Positions 1 through 8,367 of a stretch of DNA of 64,000 bases are shown piece after piece. Position numbers and translations under genes: made by a program. This stretch comes from Bdellovibrionaceae bacterium UBA2316. GTDB taxonomy: Bacteria; Bdellovibrionota; Bdellovibrionia; Bdellovibrionales; Bdellovibrionaceae. Where the stretch lies: positions 1-64,000 of the forward strand of contig DDVI01000017.1 in assembly GCA_002345205.1 (NCBI GenBank), in the 5' to 3' direction. Each line of letters opens with the position of its first letter. Position 1 is the first letter of the stretch. The notes beneath the pieces are model-generated. The model saw only the letters and a list, made by a program, of their open reading frames with translations, did no database searches and was not told where the DNA came from.

Positions 1-97
1 ATCTATGAAAAATCCCGGAAGGGAATTTATTTCACGAGTTTCCTGTCTAAAATGTGACAGTTGTGATTGGAATCTTTTGAATGATACTTTCTTTCGA

Positions 98-919
98 ATG
101 GTTTATATTTTTATACTTTTGATGGCGGCGGCTGCGTCCGCACAATCGATCCTTTTTATTGATCTCAACAATGCTCCGTCTGAAATCAAGGCGGTGGCGA
201 GCGGACGTCATGTCGATGTTGTGCCTACGTATCTAACCATAGATAGGCAGACTCGTCAGCAGGTTGAAACCATTCATCGCAAAAACGAACAGTCGCAACG
301 GTTAAGTAGTCGCTGCTATGTAGATGGTAACATGGACGATTGCTTGCTTTTAGAGAAAATGTTTGGAATTAGTAGTCAAAGTCAATACTACGATTTCCTT
401 CATCGTCTGGGATCAGAGCGTGGTCAGTTATGGCCTGAATTTAAAGCCGCAAGTCTAGAGAACGAGATCCTGTCGGTGGCGCGAAGTGGATACGAAACCG
501 TTGTTATCTCTGGACACCATTCTAATGGTTATATGTCTGGTGAGTTAGTGGACGCTTTCCAATTCGATGTTCTTAGGGATATCGTCGCTCGTAATCCAAA
601 TATTTTTTCTCGGGTAAAGTATCTTGTCATTTTAGGTTGCAACTCGGGTCAGAAAAACATAATTACTCGCTGGCACAATGTATTTCCATCATCGCATTTA
701 GTTGTGGCCTCGGCTGGTATAGCGCCAATCAAAACAGATGTGCGTAATTTAGAGTTTATTAAGAAGTTAATGTCGCAAATAGATGGGCTCGTTAGGAAAA
801 ACAATCAGAATGAAGTTCTGAACGTGTCTGAATTCCTAGGTCAAATTCGCACCAGCGGCTGGCCGGCGGCTGTGCTGTATAAAAATAAAAATTTTAATTA
901 CGAATATAAAACTAACTAA
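98..919 (+). CDS. Exported protein with possible caspase-like (CHAT/clan CD) His-Cys dyad
   Basis: Function not recognised with certainty. From Met at 98 the protein begins with a short hydrophobic stretch ending in Ala-Ser-Ala-Gln, a good signal peptide. The same frame is open back to 5, which would add 31 residues before that signal, so I prefer 98, although no clear ribosome site precedes it. The central part has GHHSNG (His140/141) and, after a hydrophobic strand, LGCNSG (Cys181). A His at the end of one strand and a Cys at the end of the next is the arrangement of clan CD peptidases (caspase, CHAT, gingipain). The spacing of about 40 residues fits, but overall similarity is too weak to name a family. 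The barrel gene at 931 follows 11 bases later and is probably co-transcribed. Exported location is inferred from the signal peptide. Confidence 0.6.
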   Translation: MVYIFILLMAAAASAQSILFIDLNNAPSEIKAVASGRHVDVVPTYLTIDRQTRQQVETIHRKNEQSQRLSSRCYVDGNMDDCLLLEKMFGISSQSQYYDFLHRLGSERGQLWPEFKAASLENEILSVARSGYETVVISGHHSNGYMSGELVDAFQFDVLRDIVARNPNIFSRVKYLVILGCNSGQKNIITRWHNVFPSSHLVVASAGIAPIKTDVRNLEFIKKLMSQIDGLVRKNNQNEVLNVSEFLGQIRTSGWPAAVLYKNKNFNYEYKTN

Positions 920-930
920 AAAGGATTGGT

Positions 931-1641
931 ATGAACGGAAAAATTAAATTGGTGTCGTGGCTTTTGGTTCTTAGCTATTCAGCAATGGCTTTAGCAGCAA
1001 CAGAAGAAGACGTTGTCGTAGTGAAGCGATCTGCGAAAGAAATTTATGCGGATTCAAGTGAAGCGAATCGTATCGATAAGAAGTTCGACATCCATTACAC
1101 ATTAATCGGTGTAGATGCAAACTCAGTATCCGGTCAAGGGTTATCATTTGGCTACTTTATTGATCGCAATAAGCAACTTTTAATCGAAGCTAAAAGCGGT
1201 AAAGGCGCGGTGACTCGCTATCGTTATGAGTCCTACAATGGCGTTTCTAAGGAATGGTCGACGGATGCACAAGTCAAGCAAGTGGGTTTTCATTATAAGC
1301 ATTTTGTAGGTAATTCGTTTTACTATCGCGTAGGCGGTGACTATAGAACGGTGGACTATAAATATGACTTGAGTGGCAGCTTCTTTAACGACGTAAGCAG
1401 TTCATCGTTTAAATCAACAGCGATCATCGGTAGCTTCGTAATCGGTAATCAATGGCAGTGGGAAAACTTCACGTTAGGTTGCGACTGGATCGGCTTAGCG
1501 GCTCCGCTTACGTATTCGATTACTGGAGATAAAACCCCAGCGTCAGCGTCTGAAAAAGCAGATTTTGACAGCGATAAAAAACTCTACGTAACAGACTCTT
1601 CTGGTATCTTATTAAGATTCTATATGGGCGCTAGCTTCTAG
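931..1641 (+). CDS. Small outer-membrane beta-barrel protein
   Basis: This 236-residue protein starts with a signal peptide (about 22 residues, ending Ala-Leu-Ala-Ala). Alternating polar/aromatic strands follow and the chain ends in Phe (GASF), the usual last residue of outer-membrane barrels. Strand-like segments with Tyr, Phe and Gly recur through the whole mature part, enough for about eight strands. A ribosome site (AAAAGGA) lies just before the ATG. Its position 11 bases after the putative caspase-like gene suggests one transcript. The ligand or role cannot be told from sequence. A porin or a surface-exposed OmpW/OmpX-like protein are alternatives. Confidence 0.65.
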   Translation: MNGKIKLVSWLLVLSYSAMALAATEEDVVVVKRSAKEIYADSSEANRIDKKFDIHYTLIGVDANSVSGQGLSFGYFIDRNKQLLIEAKSGKGAVTRYRYESYNGVSKEWSTDAQVKQVGFHYKHFVGNSFYYRVGGDYRTVDYKYDLSGSFFNDVSSSSFKSTAIIGSFVIGNQWQWENFTLGCDWIGLAAPLTYSITGDKTPASASEKADFDSDKKLYVTDSSGILLRFYMGASF

Positions 1642-1818
1642 ACTTATATCCAATTGGAACACTTTTAGATAAGTTCTGCTTATGCAAACTATAGAATCAA
1701 ATGTCCTGGTCTAGCGGTTTTTTAGTTTGCTATCTAGCCTTTAGTTTTCTTTAATTAGTACATCGGCTTTTGTCTGGAAGACGAAAGCCTTAAAAAACAA
1801 ATCCAAGGATGAGGATTT

Positions 1819-3459
1819 ATGAAGACAAAAAGCTTGATCTTAGTATCAATGGTTTTATCTCAGGCCGCTTTCGCTGAACGATATCTGGTGGCTTTTAAAA
1901 GTCACGGCGTTCATCAACAACTCGTATCTCAAAAGAACTCCGTTCAGCTGCAAAGTTATATGGCGGCAAAAGGTTACGCGCTGACAGCTGATAAAATTCA
2001 AGCTCACTTGCCAAACATTAACACATCGGTCGTAAAAGATCTTACTCTGGGCCAAGTGGATGCATTAAAAAAGAATGCGGATGTTTTATTTGTAGAAAAA
2101 GAAATTAAACGCCCGCTGCCTTTTAAAGTCGGAATTTTTAAAAAACCAATTCTGAGCGAACAAACATTTCGTTTCTTTGAACAAGACCGCCCTTGGGGCA
2201 TCAACGCGATTAATACGGGTATCACTTGGAATGTAACGTCTGGTGGTGCTGGTGCGCGTGTTCTAGTTTTAGATACGGGAATTGATCGTGATCATCCTTC
2301 GGTTCGACCGAACTTGGTGAACGCCCGCGATTTCGTAGGCGATGATCAAGCCGGTTACGCGTACAAAGATACCGTTGGTCACGGTACCCATGTTGCGGGA
2401 ACAATTGCCGGTGTTCTAGAAAAGTCAGGTTTTTCAGGAGTGGCACCGACGGCTCATATTTTAGCGGGTCGTGTATGTGCAGAGGATGGTTGTTCTAACA
2501 TCGCCATCGCGGAAGGTATCAATTGGGGTATCGAGCAAAAAGTAGATGTTATCAGCATGTCATTGGGTGGTATTTGGTCACCAATGGCAGAACGAATGGC
2601 CGTTAAGGCGGCCTACGAAGCTGGGATCACTTTGGTTGCAGCCAGTGGAAACGACGGCAACGGTACGGTGGGATTTCCAGCCGCGTTGCCTGAGTGTATC
2701 GCGGTAGGGGCCGTTGATAATAAAATGAATCGAGCCGAATTTTCTCAGTATGGTCCTGAACTAGCGGTTGTCGCGCCAGGAGTAGACGTAACGTCCTCTG
2801 TGCCGTTGGGTTCTGGACGCGAAGCGGTTTTGAAAGTGTCAAATGATGGGTTTTCCTTTACGAGAATTAAAGGTTCAGCGATGCAAGGTTCGAAAACTTT
2901 GCTAAAACCGCTTACTGGTGACGTCGTTTATGTGGGCTTAGGCTCTAAAGACGACTTTAAGAACGTAAATGTTGAAGGCAAAATCGCTTTGATCAAACGT
3001 GGCGAATTGAAATTTCTGGAAAAAGTTGAGAACGCAATTGAAGCTAAAGCCGCCGCCGCAATCATATTTAATAACGAACCAGGCGTGTTGAATGGGATGT
3101 TAACTGAAGACGGTACAGAAATGGCGATAGGTGCCTACATGGTAGAACAGGCGACGGGTGAGGCTATCTTAAAACAGCTAAACGATGGTCAGGCCGTGAC
3201 ATCTCAGGTTGTTTCTTTGGTAACTAACTATGCATCAATGAACGGGACAAGTATGGCGACTCCGCATGTGAGTGGCGTAGTTGCTTTAATGAAGTCAGTT
3301 AACAAATCACTAACACCTGCTCAAGTTAAAGATATTTTAATGGCAACGGCTAAACAGGTTTCTGATGATTCTGAAAATCAGACAGGAGCAGGGGTCGTTC
3401 AAGCCGATATGGCTGTTCGAGCAGCCTTAGCCGCTCGTGCATCACTATCCGCGAACTAG
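1819..3459 (+). CDS. Secreted subtilisin-like serine protease (S8) with PA insert
   Basis: An extracellular or periplasmic endopeptidase of the subtilase family. A signal peptide (about residues 1-19) is followed by an I9-type propeptide (about 20-95), then the catalytic domain. The triad is visible: Asp152 in LDTGID, His188 in GHGTHVAG and Ser478 in GTSMATPH. The oxyanion Asn278 is in SGND. Between Asn and Ser lies an insert (about 330-440) with the hydrophobic, Gly-rich look of a protease-associated (PA) domain, containing AIIFNNEPG, as in lactocepin and plant subtilases. The length of 546 residues fits this architecture. The gene stands alone, with a GAGGAT ribosome site before the ATG. 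In predatory bacteria such proteases are commonly secreted, but the target here is unknown. Confidence 0.93.
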   Translation: MKTKSLILVSMVLSQAAFAERYLVAFKSHGVHQQLVSQKNSVQLQSYMAAKGYALTADKIQAHLPNINTSVVKDLTLGQVDALKKNADVLFVEKEIKRPLPFKVGIFKKPILSEQTFRFFEQDRPWGINAINTGITWNVTSGGAGARVLVLDTGIDRDHPSVRPNLVNARDFVGDDQAGYAYKDTVGHGTHVAGTIAGVLEKSGFSGVAPTAHILAGRVCAEDGCSNIAIAEGINWGIEQKVDVISMSLGGIWSPMAERMAVKAAYEAGITLVAASGNDGNGTVGFPAALPECIAVGAVDNKMNRAEFSQYGPELAVVAPGVDVTSSVPLGSGREAVLKVSNDGFSFTRIKGSAMQGSKTLLKPLTGDVVYVGLGSKDDFKNVNVEGKIALIKRGELKFLEKVENAIEAKAAAAIIFNNEPGVLNGMLTEDGTEMAIGAYMVEQATGEAILKQLNDGQAVTSQVVSLVTNYASMNGTSMATPHVSGVVALMKSVNKSLTPAQVKDILMATAKQVSDDSENQTGAGVVQADMAVRAALAARASLSAN

Positions 3460-3467
3460 ACTGAGTT

Positions 3468-3908
3468 TTAGTAGCAACCGTAGATCGTGCAGCGTCGACC
3501 ATATGAATTCAATAGAGGGTTAACTGTATTGATTTCTGTGCTCATTTGGTACCAGCGATTGCTCATCAGCATGATATCGTTTTTAGATGCTGATTTTAGG
3601 TAGTTTTCAAAATACACATTTAATTGTTCAGCATTATACGTAACCGCATTTGGATTCGATGCTAGGTAGTTGTTGTAGCCGTAAAAGTTGTAATAATAGC
3701 TTTGGCCATAGAATTCGGTCATGGAAGCTAGGGTGCCAGCCTTAGCTGAGTTACAGTAGGCTTGTCCTTTAATAGATACGCAGCGGTCATAAGCGATTCG
3801 AGCTTGTGAAATTTCGACGTCTTTGTTGCCTTCATCTTTGTTGTTGCATGCAACCAAGAATAGACCTGACAATAATGTCACGATTCCCATCATTACTACT
3901 GATCTCAT
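3468..3908 (-). CDS. Small lipoprotein, unknown function
   Basis: The product has 146 residues. The N-terminus is a lipoprotein signal with lipobox LFLVAC, so Cys at about residue 21 should be lipidated, followed by charged residues (NNKDEGNKD). The mature part is rich in Tyr and Asn (YYYNFYGYNNYL) and has four further Cys residues that could form disulphides. The C-terminus ends in Cys-Tyr. A ribosome site (GGAGAGGTG on the minus strand) sits just upstream. It is convergent with the subtilase gene, with an 8-base gap. No family recognised. Confidence 0.7.
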   Translation of the reverse strand: MRSVVMMGIVTLLSGLFLVACNNKDEGNKDVEISQARIAYDRCVSIKGQAYCNSAKAGTLASMTEFYGQSYYYNFYGYNNYLASNPNAVTYNAEQLNVYFENYLKSASKNDIMLMSNRWYQMSTEINTVNPLLNSYGRRCTIYGCY

Positions 3909-4135
3909 AGGACACCTCTCCTAGATTAAAAAGTCTCTACATACTCAAACCAAAGCAATGCTAATGCCACGGTGAAAAAATTTCTATTAGGGTGATTTTG
4001 GGGGAGGAGATCAATAAGTTAGAGGGGCATTTGACTAAAACCTTTTCATTGTGACAATTTTGAGTCTTTCCATCTTGTGTCATTTTGGTTTTTAGGCTAT
4101 AAAAACTTATCAAAAATCTGGGGAGGATTGGTTAC

Positions 4136-4705
4136 ATGGCGGTGGATATGTTTGATTCTATTGAAGGTGGCGGCACTGAATTCCAAAAAGAAATGGAAAT
4201 TGAAGCGGATCTAGATACAGATGGTGATGAGGACGAAGAAGGCCAGGGTAAAGTTAAAAGTGCTTTTGACTTAGAATTTGATGACCCAGCATTGACTCAA
4301 GAAATGATGAAGGGTCAATTATTAGGCGAAGACGAAGAAGATAACGTTAATTTAGATGAAATCGATAACATCCTTGAATTAGCAGAGACTCAGTTCCCTA
4401 AATTCACATTAGCAAAAAACAAAGCTCGTTTCCTTCGTATGGTGAGCTGGTATCGTAATAAAGAAGAGTGGATTGAAGTTGCCCCGTTGAGCGGTGTAAC
4501 GAAGCTTTTCAAGCAGCAAACTAAAGAATTAGAAGGTATCCGTTCTTCTAAGTTAGATTATGAAATGGAATTAGAAACAGGTACATTAACTCCGTCTCAA
4601 CGTTCATACCGTCGTGACGAATTAAAAATGTGTAAAGTTCAAGAGAAAATGGCTGTTCATTTGATTTCAAAGCTTCAGCTTAAGATTAAATCGGGCAGAA
4701 GATAG
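4136..4705 (+). CDS. Acidic cytoplasmic protein, unknown function
   Basis: A 189-residue protein with no signal peptide or membrane segment. The first 80 residues are strongly acidic (runs such as TDGDEDEEG) and likely disordered. The second half is basic and helical, with many Lys and Arg, and may form a coiled coil. It starts after GGGGAGGATTGGTTAC, with a good ribosome site. A strong intrinsic terminator follows at 4731. It has its own promoter region of about 220 bases, so it is probably a monocistronic, well-expressed gene. Function not recognised. Confidence 0.65.
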   Translation: MAVDMFDSIEGGGTEFQKEMEIEADLDTDGDEDEEGQGKVKSAFDLEFDDPALTQEMMKGQLLGEDEEDNVNLDEIDNILELAETQFPKFTLAKNKARFLRMVSWYRNKEEWIEVAPLSGVTKLFKQQTKELEGIRSSKLDYEMELETGTLTPSQRSYRRDELKMCKVQEKMAVHLISKLQLKIKSGRR

Positions 4706-4730
4706 TTTTTCAAATCCTATTTCTAAAAAT

Positions 4731-4757
4731 AAAAAAGGCCCTATCTGGGCCTTTTTT
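4731..4757. terminator. Intrinsic terminator, bidirectional
   Basis: Perfect 11-bp stem AAAAAAGGCCC with a 5-base loop and GGGCCTTTTTT. The A and T runs on both sides allow it to stop transcription of the acidic-protein gene on the plus strand and of the chemotaxis receptor gene on the minus strand. Confidence 0.9.
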
Positions 4758-4805
4758 ATTTTGTGGCAATTGGGCAGAGTGCCTGACGTGCCTCACGTAC
4801 TTGGT

Positions 4806-6338
4806 TTACGCTGCTTTCTTTAAAGCCGGCTTCAGAGTCGATTCGTCACTCCCACGTACATTAGGATTCGAAGCATTTTTGATTCGTTTACCTTCCACAA
4901 TCTGAGTTAAACTATTCGTTAACAGTACGGTCGTATCGACAAGTTTCTTTAGTTCTTCCGTGGCGGCTGAAATTTCTTCTGCTGAGGCGGCATTCATTTG
5001 TCCCGCTTGATCTAGCTGAGTCATTGCCGTGTTAATTTGCTCGATACCAGCGGCTTGTTCGTTGCTGGCTGTTGCGATCTCGTTATTTAAATCTGATACT
5101 TTTTTGATTGAAGTTACGATGTTGGAAAGCATGCCACCGCTCTTGTCGGCGATTGAGCTTCCTTTATCGATTTGTGCTACCGAATCTATAATTAGCGTTG
5201 AAATGTCTTTTGCTGATGTCGAGCTTCGTTGGGCTAAGGCGCGAACAGCTTCGGCAACCACTGCGAAACCTTTCCCTTGTTCTCCGGCGCGAGCCGCTTC
5301 GACGGCAGCATTAAGAGCAAGAAGATTTGTTTGAAAGGCGATATCGTCAATCACGGACGTGATTTCTTCAATTTTTTTAGATGAGTTCGATATTGCAGTC
5401 ATTGAAGTTATTAAATTTTGTATTTCAATCGCGCCATTTTCGGCAGCTTGTCGAGATGTGCTGGCTAATTCAGCTGCCATTTTCGCGTTGTTTGAGCCCA
5501 ATCGAACCATGGATGTGATTTCTTCTAGTGAGGCTACGGTTTCTTCTAACGAAGCGGCAGATTCAGTAGATGATGAAGATAACGAGTTACCTGCTGTATT
5601 CAGCTGTGTAATTGAAGAGGCTACGTCCATATTAGATCGAGTTAAGTGATCCGAAATACTTAAGATAGAAGACGACATGCGTGAGGCAATCCAGATAATG
5701 GTAGCACAAAGAAGGATCGCAGAGATAGTGATGGTTAGAACTAGATATTTAAAAATTGAACTCAGTGTGTCTTTAGCGGCCGAGCTTTCATCCATCGCTT
5801 TAACTTCGTAGAGAGTGTAAACCGATTCATTGAAATCCTTTATAACTTTTAAGCCAACTGTTTTAAGATCGCCTAGAATGTCGGCCTGTGCTTTTTTTAT
5901 TTTTTCAGGGTCGCCAGACTTAGCATTAGCAGCAATACTTTCCATGATTTCGATGAGGTTCTTAATATCACCCTTAGCTGAACTGTGAATATCAGTTTCA
6001 CCTTCGATATTTGGTGCTTTTTGATAATCGGCGTAGGCGATCTTAAACGACTTGATATTGGCCTCGGCTTCGGCCACTAATTTTTGATTTACCTCGGGAG
6101 TGCTTAAAGCTTCATCAATCGCAATGTTAAATCCCATACATGACATTTTCATTTCCGCAAGTAACTGTTGGTTTGGAATAATTGTTTGGTGAGCCGTGTT
6201 TAACATACCAGAAAGTTTGTTTACGCTATTCATGGTTACTATGAATGTAATTGTAAAACCAACTAAAGGTAACATGGCAGCGAATAATAGCCGTGCCTTA
6301 ATTCCACGAAACCAACTTGAAAGTTGAAACGACTTCAT
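4806..6338 (-). CDS. Methyl-accepting chemotaxis protein
   Basis: A membrane chemoreceptor that signals to the CheA/CheW array. Two membrane segments are visible (about residues 14-35 and 193-215). Between them is a helical periplasmic domain of about 150 residues, like the four-helix-bundle sensor. After the second segment comes a long coiled coil with the MCP signalling tip, DIAFQTNLLALNAAVEAARA and GKGFAVVAEAVR. A clear HAMP domain is hard to see between the second membrane segment and the coiled coil. The C-terminus (PALKKAA) lacks the NWETF-type CheR docking pentapeptide. The ligand is unknown. No chemotaxis genes are adjacent, so this is an orphan receptor. It shares the terminator at 4731 with its convergent neighbour. 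Confidence 0.93.
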   Translation of the reverse strand: MKSFQLSSWFRGIKARLLFAAMLPLVGFTITFIVTMNSVNKLSGMLNTAHQTIIPNQQLLAEMKMSCMGFNIAIDEALSTPEVNQKLVAEAEANIKSFKIAYADYQKAPNIEGETDIHSSAKGDIKNLIEIMESIAANAKSGDPEKIKKAQADILGDLKTVGLKVIKDFNESVYTLYEVKAMDESSAAKDTLSSIFKYLVLTITISAILLCATIIWIASRMSSSILSISDHLTRSNMDVASSITQLNTAGNSLSSSSTESAASLEETVASLEEITSMVRLGSNNAKMAAELASTSRQAAENGAIEIQNLITSMTAISNSSKKIEEITSVIDDIAFQTNLLALNAAVEAARAGEQGKGFAVVAEAVRALAQRSSTSAKDISTLIIDSVAQIDKGSSIADKSGGMLSNIVTSIKKVSDLNNEIATASNEQAAGIEQINTAMTQLDQAGQMNAASAEEISAATEELKKLVDTTVLLTNSLTQIVEGKRIKNASNPNVRGSDESTLKPALKKAA

Positions 6339-6595
6339 AAATCTCCCATCTATATATAGACTGCTTAGGCTATGTGTCGGAACCTTATTGGAAAAAGGTA
6401 GGGTTATGTGAAAATAAAGTTTTATAAACTGTCGTACTTATTTACAGTACCTGGTATTGAAATTGATTCGCGTGCAAATTCAAACATTTATCCTTAAAAA
6501 AATAATTTAAAAAAGCCCTAAATTCCCTAAATGATTCACCGATAAAGTAAGGGTCGATAAAATTTGTATCATTGAGATGCATGAAGGGGAGGATT

Positions 6596-7036
6596 ATGTC
6601 TAAGACATACTTGATTTTAGTAAGCGATAATACTGAGACAGTCGAAACAGCAAAAAAATATTGGGAAACTCACGATGTTGAGTTTCAGGTGTACACTCCA
6701 GAACAATGGCGGTCTAGTTTGGAAAACCCAAGCTTTCGTCAACAACTAGGTGCCAACCTTCCTACACTCAGTGCAGGTATGGGTAGCCTAACTCCTAGCT
6801 ACTCTACTTCAAGCAACGTTCTTCCGTTCCCTACTCCTTCTATGGACTCTAAAGTTCAAAAAATGGATGATATCGAAGCTAAAGCTATTGAAAATGCAAT
6901 CAGCCAGTATAAAGGCAACCTAACTGAAGCTGCAAAAGCTTTAGGTATTGGTCGCGCGACTTTGTATAGAAAAGTTAAACAATATCAAATCGATCCTTCT
7001 CAAGCACGCAAGAAAAAAGTGGCACAAGCTGCCTAG
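6596..7036 (+). CDS. Fis-type helix-turn-helix regulator
   Basis: The C-terminal 50 residues form a Fis/NtrC-type DNA-binding helix-turn-helix (NLTEAAKALGIGRATLYRK) followed by a basic tail. The N-terminal 50 residues look like the start of an alpha/beta domain (TYLILVSDNT), possibly a degenerate receiver, but no phosphoacceptor pocket can be seen. A Ser/Thr/Pro-rich linker joins the halves. A TTG codon at 6572 is in frame, but the ATG at 6596 has AAGGGGAGGA at proper spacing, so I chose 6596. It is probably a transcription factor that acts without the AAA+ domain of sigma-54 activators. A hairpin follows at 7047. Confidence 0.75.
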   Translation: MSKTYLILVSDNTETVETAKKYWETHDVEFQVYTPEQWRSSLENPSFRQQLGANLPTLSAGMGSLTPSYSTSSNVLPFPTPSMDSKVQKMDDIEAKAIENAISQYKGNLTEAAKALGIGRATLYRKVKQYQIDPSQARKKKVAQAA

Positions 7037-7046
7037 ACTTTGTTGC

Positions 7047-7065
7047 AGGGGCTTTTTGAGCCCCT
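7047..7065 (+). terminator. Terminator-like hairpin
   Basis: Perfect 7-bp stem AGGGGCT / AGCCCCT with a 5-base T-rich loop, 10 bases after the Fis-type regulator stop. There is no long T tract after it, so it may be a weak terminator. It lies only 10 bases before the next start codon. Confidence 0.55.
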
Positions 7066-7074
7066 GTTTACCTT

Positions 7075-8316
7075 ATGCCCACCCAAATTTTATTTAAGGT
7101 TATAATTTCAATTGGACTCATCCTGCTCGTTTTTTTTCCTCTTGTGGAAAAATATCGTAGTTTAGACAATCATATTTATAAAACTTGTCAGTTCGTATCT
7201 AAGAGAATCGTTCCCGTTGGGAGAGATCTGAATGAATGGCTACGTGGCTGTCGCATACACTCTAGAAAAGCTATAGCGAAAACGGCAGACACTAAAGAAT
7301 TACTCGTTATTGGAAATCAAATCCTTTCGGAGTTGAAAGTTTCTCACTTAGAATTATTTAGCCACGAAGAAAGTGAAGCTATTTGGACAGACACTGACTT
7401 TGAAAATGGAATTGAGTCAGGTTTTATTGATGGCGAGTTGATCGTGACTCGAATTTTGCCAGATAGCGAAGCTTTTAAAAAAGGCTTACAGAGGGGCGAT
7501 AGGGTCGCTCTAGAAAAAGACGAAAGCTTAAGTCCTTACGAGCTTAACCGATGGAAAGGTAAGCTAAAAATAGAACGTCGGAAAAAAATTTCGATCGTCG
7601 AATTAGAACCCAAAAAATTGGTGAGCAATCGAGACATTAGCGTCACAGACGTTCAAGGTATTAAGCTAATTTCTGTTGAATCTTTCAAGAGCCAGTATTT
7701 TTCACAAGAAAAATTAGATGACATGTTGTCTAAAATTAAACCTACCGATAAAATCATCATTGATTTTCGGGGTAATAATGGTGGCAACTTTGTGGCGGGA
7801 TTACGTTTTTTGAGTCACTTTGTATGTGAACCAACTGTCGTTGGGTATATGAAAAAAAATAAAGATTTAGGTAGTACGGGTTATTTTGATAATAACATGG
7901 ACGATGAATATCAAATTGAAGTTTTGAATAAATTTGATTCTGTCGCATTGCGAACCTACCGACAAAAAATATGTTTACCAAAACCTACAGCGATTTTGGT
8001 TGATGCCCATTCTAAATCGACGGCAGAATGGGTGGCTCTGGCATTCAGGGATAAACTGCAAACTCCTATTCAAGGTGCGACGTCATCTGGAGAGCTTCTT
8101 GTGGGTATCTGGTATGATGTTTCCGATATATGGGGCCAGGTCGTTAAACTTTCTATCCCCGAGGCTTATTATGAATCGATGTATGGTTATCAAATTGAAG
8201 GACGCGGCGTAACGGCTGATGTGACACTCTACCCACGCCGAAGCGACTTTGAGTTGGGATATGATTCTGAAGTTTTGCAAGTGGTCCAGGGAATAAAAAA
8301 GACGACAATTCAATAG
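7075..8316 (+). CDS. S41-family (C-terminal processing) peptidase-like protein
   Basis: An N-terminal membrane anchor (about residues 5-24) puts the rest in the periplasm. A helical region follows, then a PDZ-like domain (about 120-190, with ILPDSEAFKKGLQRGDRV), then the S41 fold. The fold shows IIDFRGNNGGNF, the substrate-platform strand typical of Ctp proteases, and SKSTAEW with the likely nucleophile Ser315. The Lys that usually acts as general base (G-x-x-T-x-GK in CtpA) is not found. The equivalent stretch reads GATSSGEL, with Glu340. It may be catalytically altered, or may use another base as tricorn-type members do. It starts at ATG 7075 without a clear ribosome site. The target is unknown. 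Confidence 0.8.
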   Translation: MPTQILFKVIISIGLILLVFFPLVEKYRSLDNHIYKTCQFVSKRIVPVGRDLNEWLRGCRIHSRKAIAKTADTKELLVIGNQILSELKVSHLELFSHEESEAIWTDTDFENGIESGFIDGELIVTRILPDSEAFKKGLQRGDRVALEKDESLSPYELNRWKGKLKIERRKKISIVELEPKKLVSNRDISVTDVQGIKLISVESFKSQYFSQEKLDDMLSKIKPTDKIIIDFRGNNGGNFVAGLRFLSHFVCEPTVVGYMKKNKDLGSTGYFDNNMDDEYQIEVLNKFDSVALRTYRQKICLPKPTAILVDAHSKSTAEWVALAFRDKLQTPIQGATSSGELLVGIWYDVSDIWGQVVKLSIPEAYYESMYGYQIEGRGVTADVTLYPRRSDFELGYDSEVLQVVQGIKKTTIQ

Positions 8317-8367
8317 TAGCGATACAAAACTTGACCGAATAGATTTGCAAATCTAATAATAGTTTTG

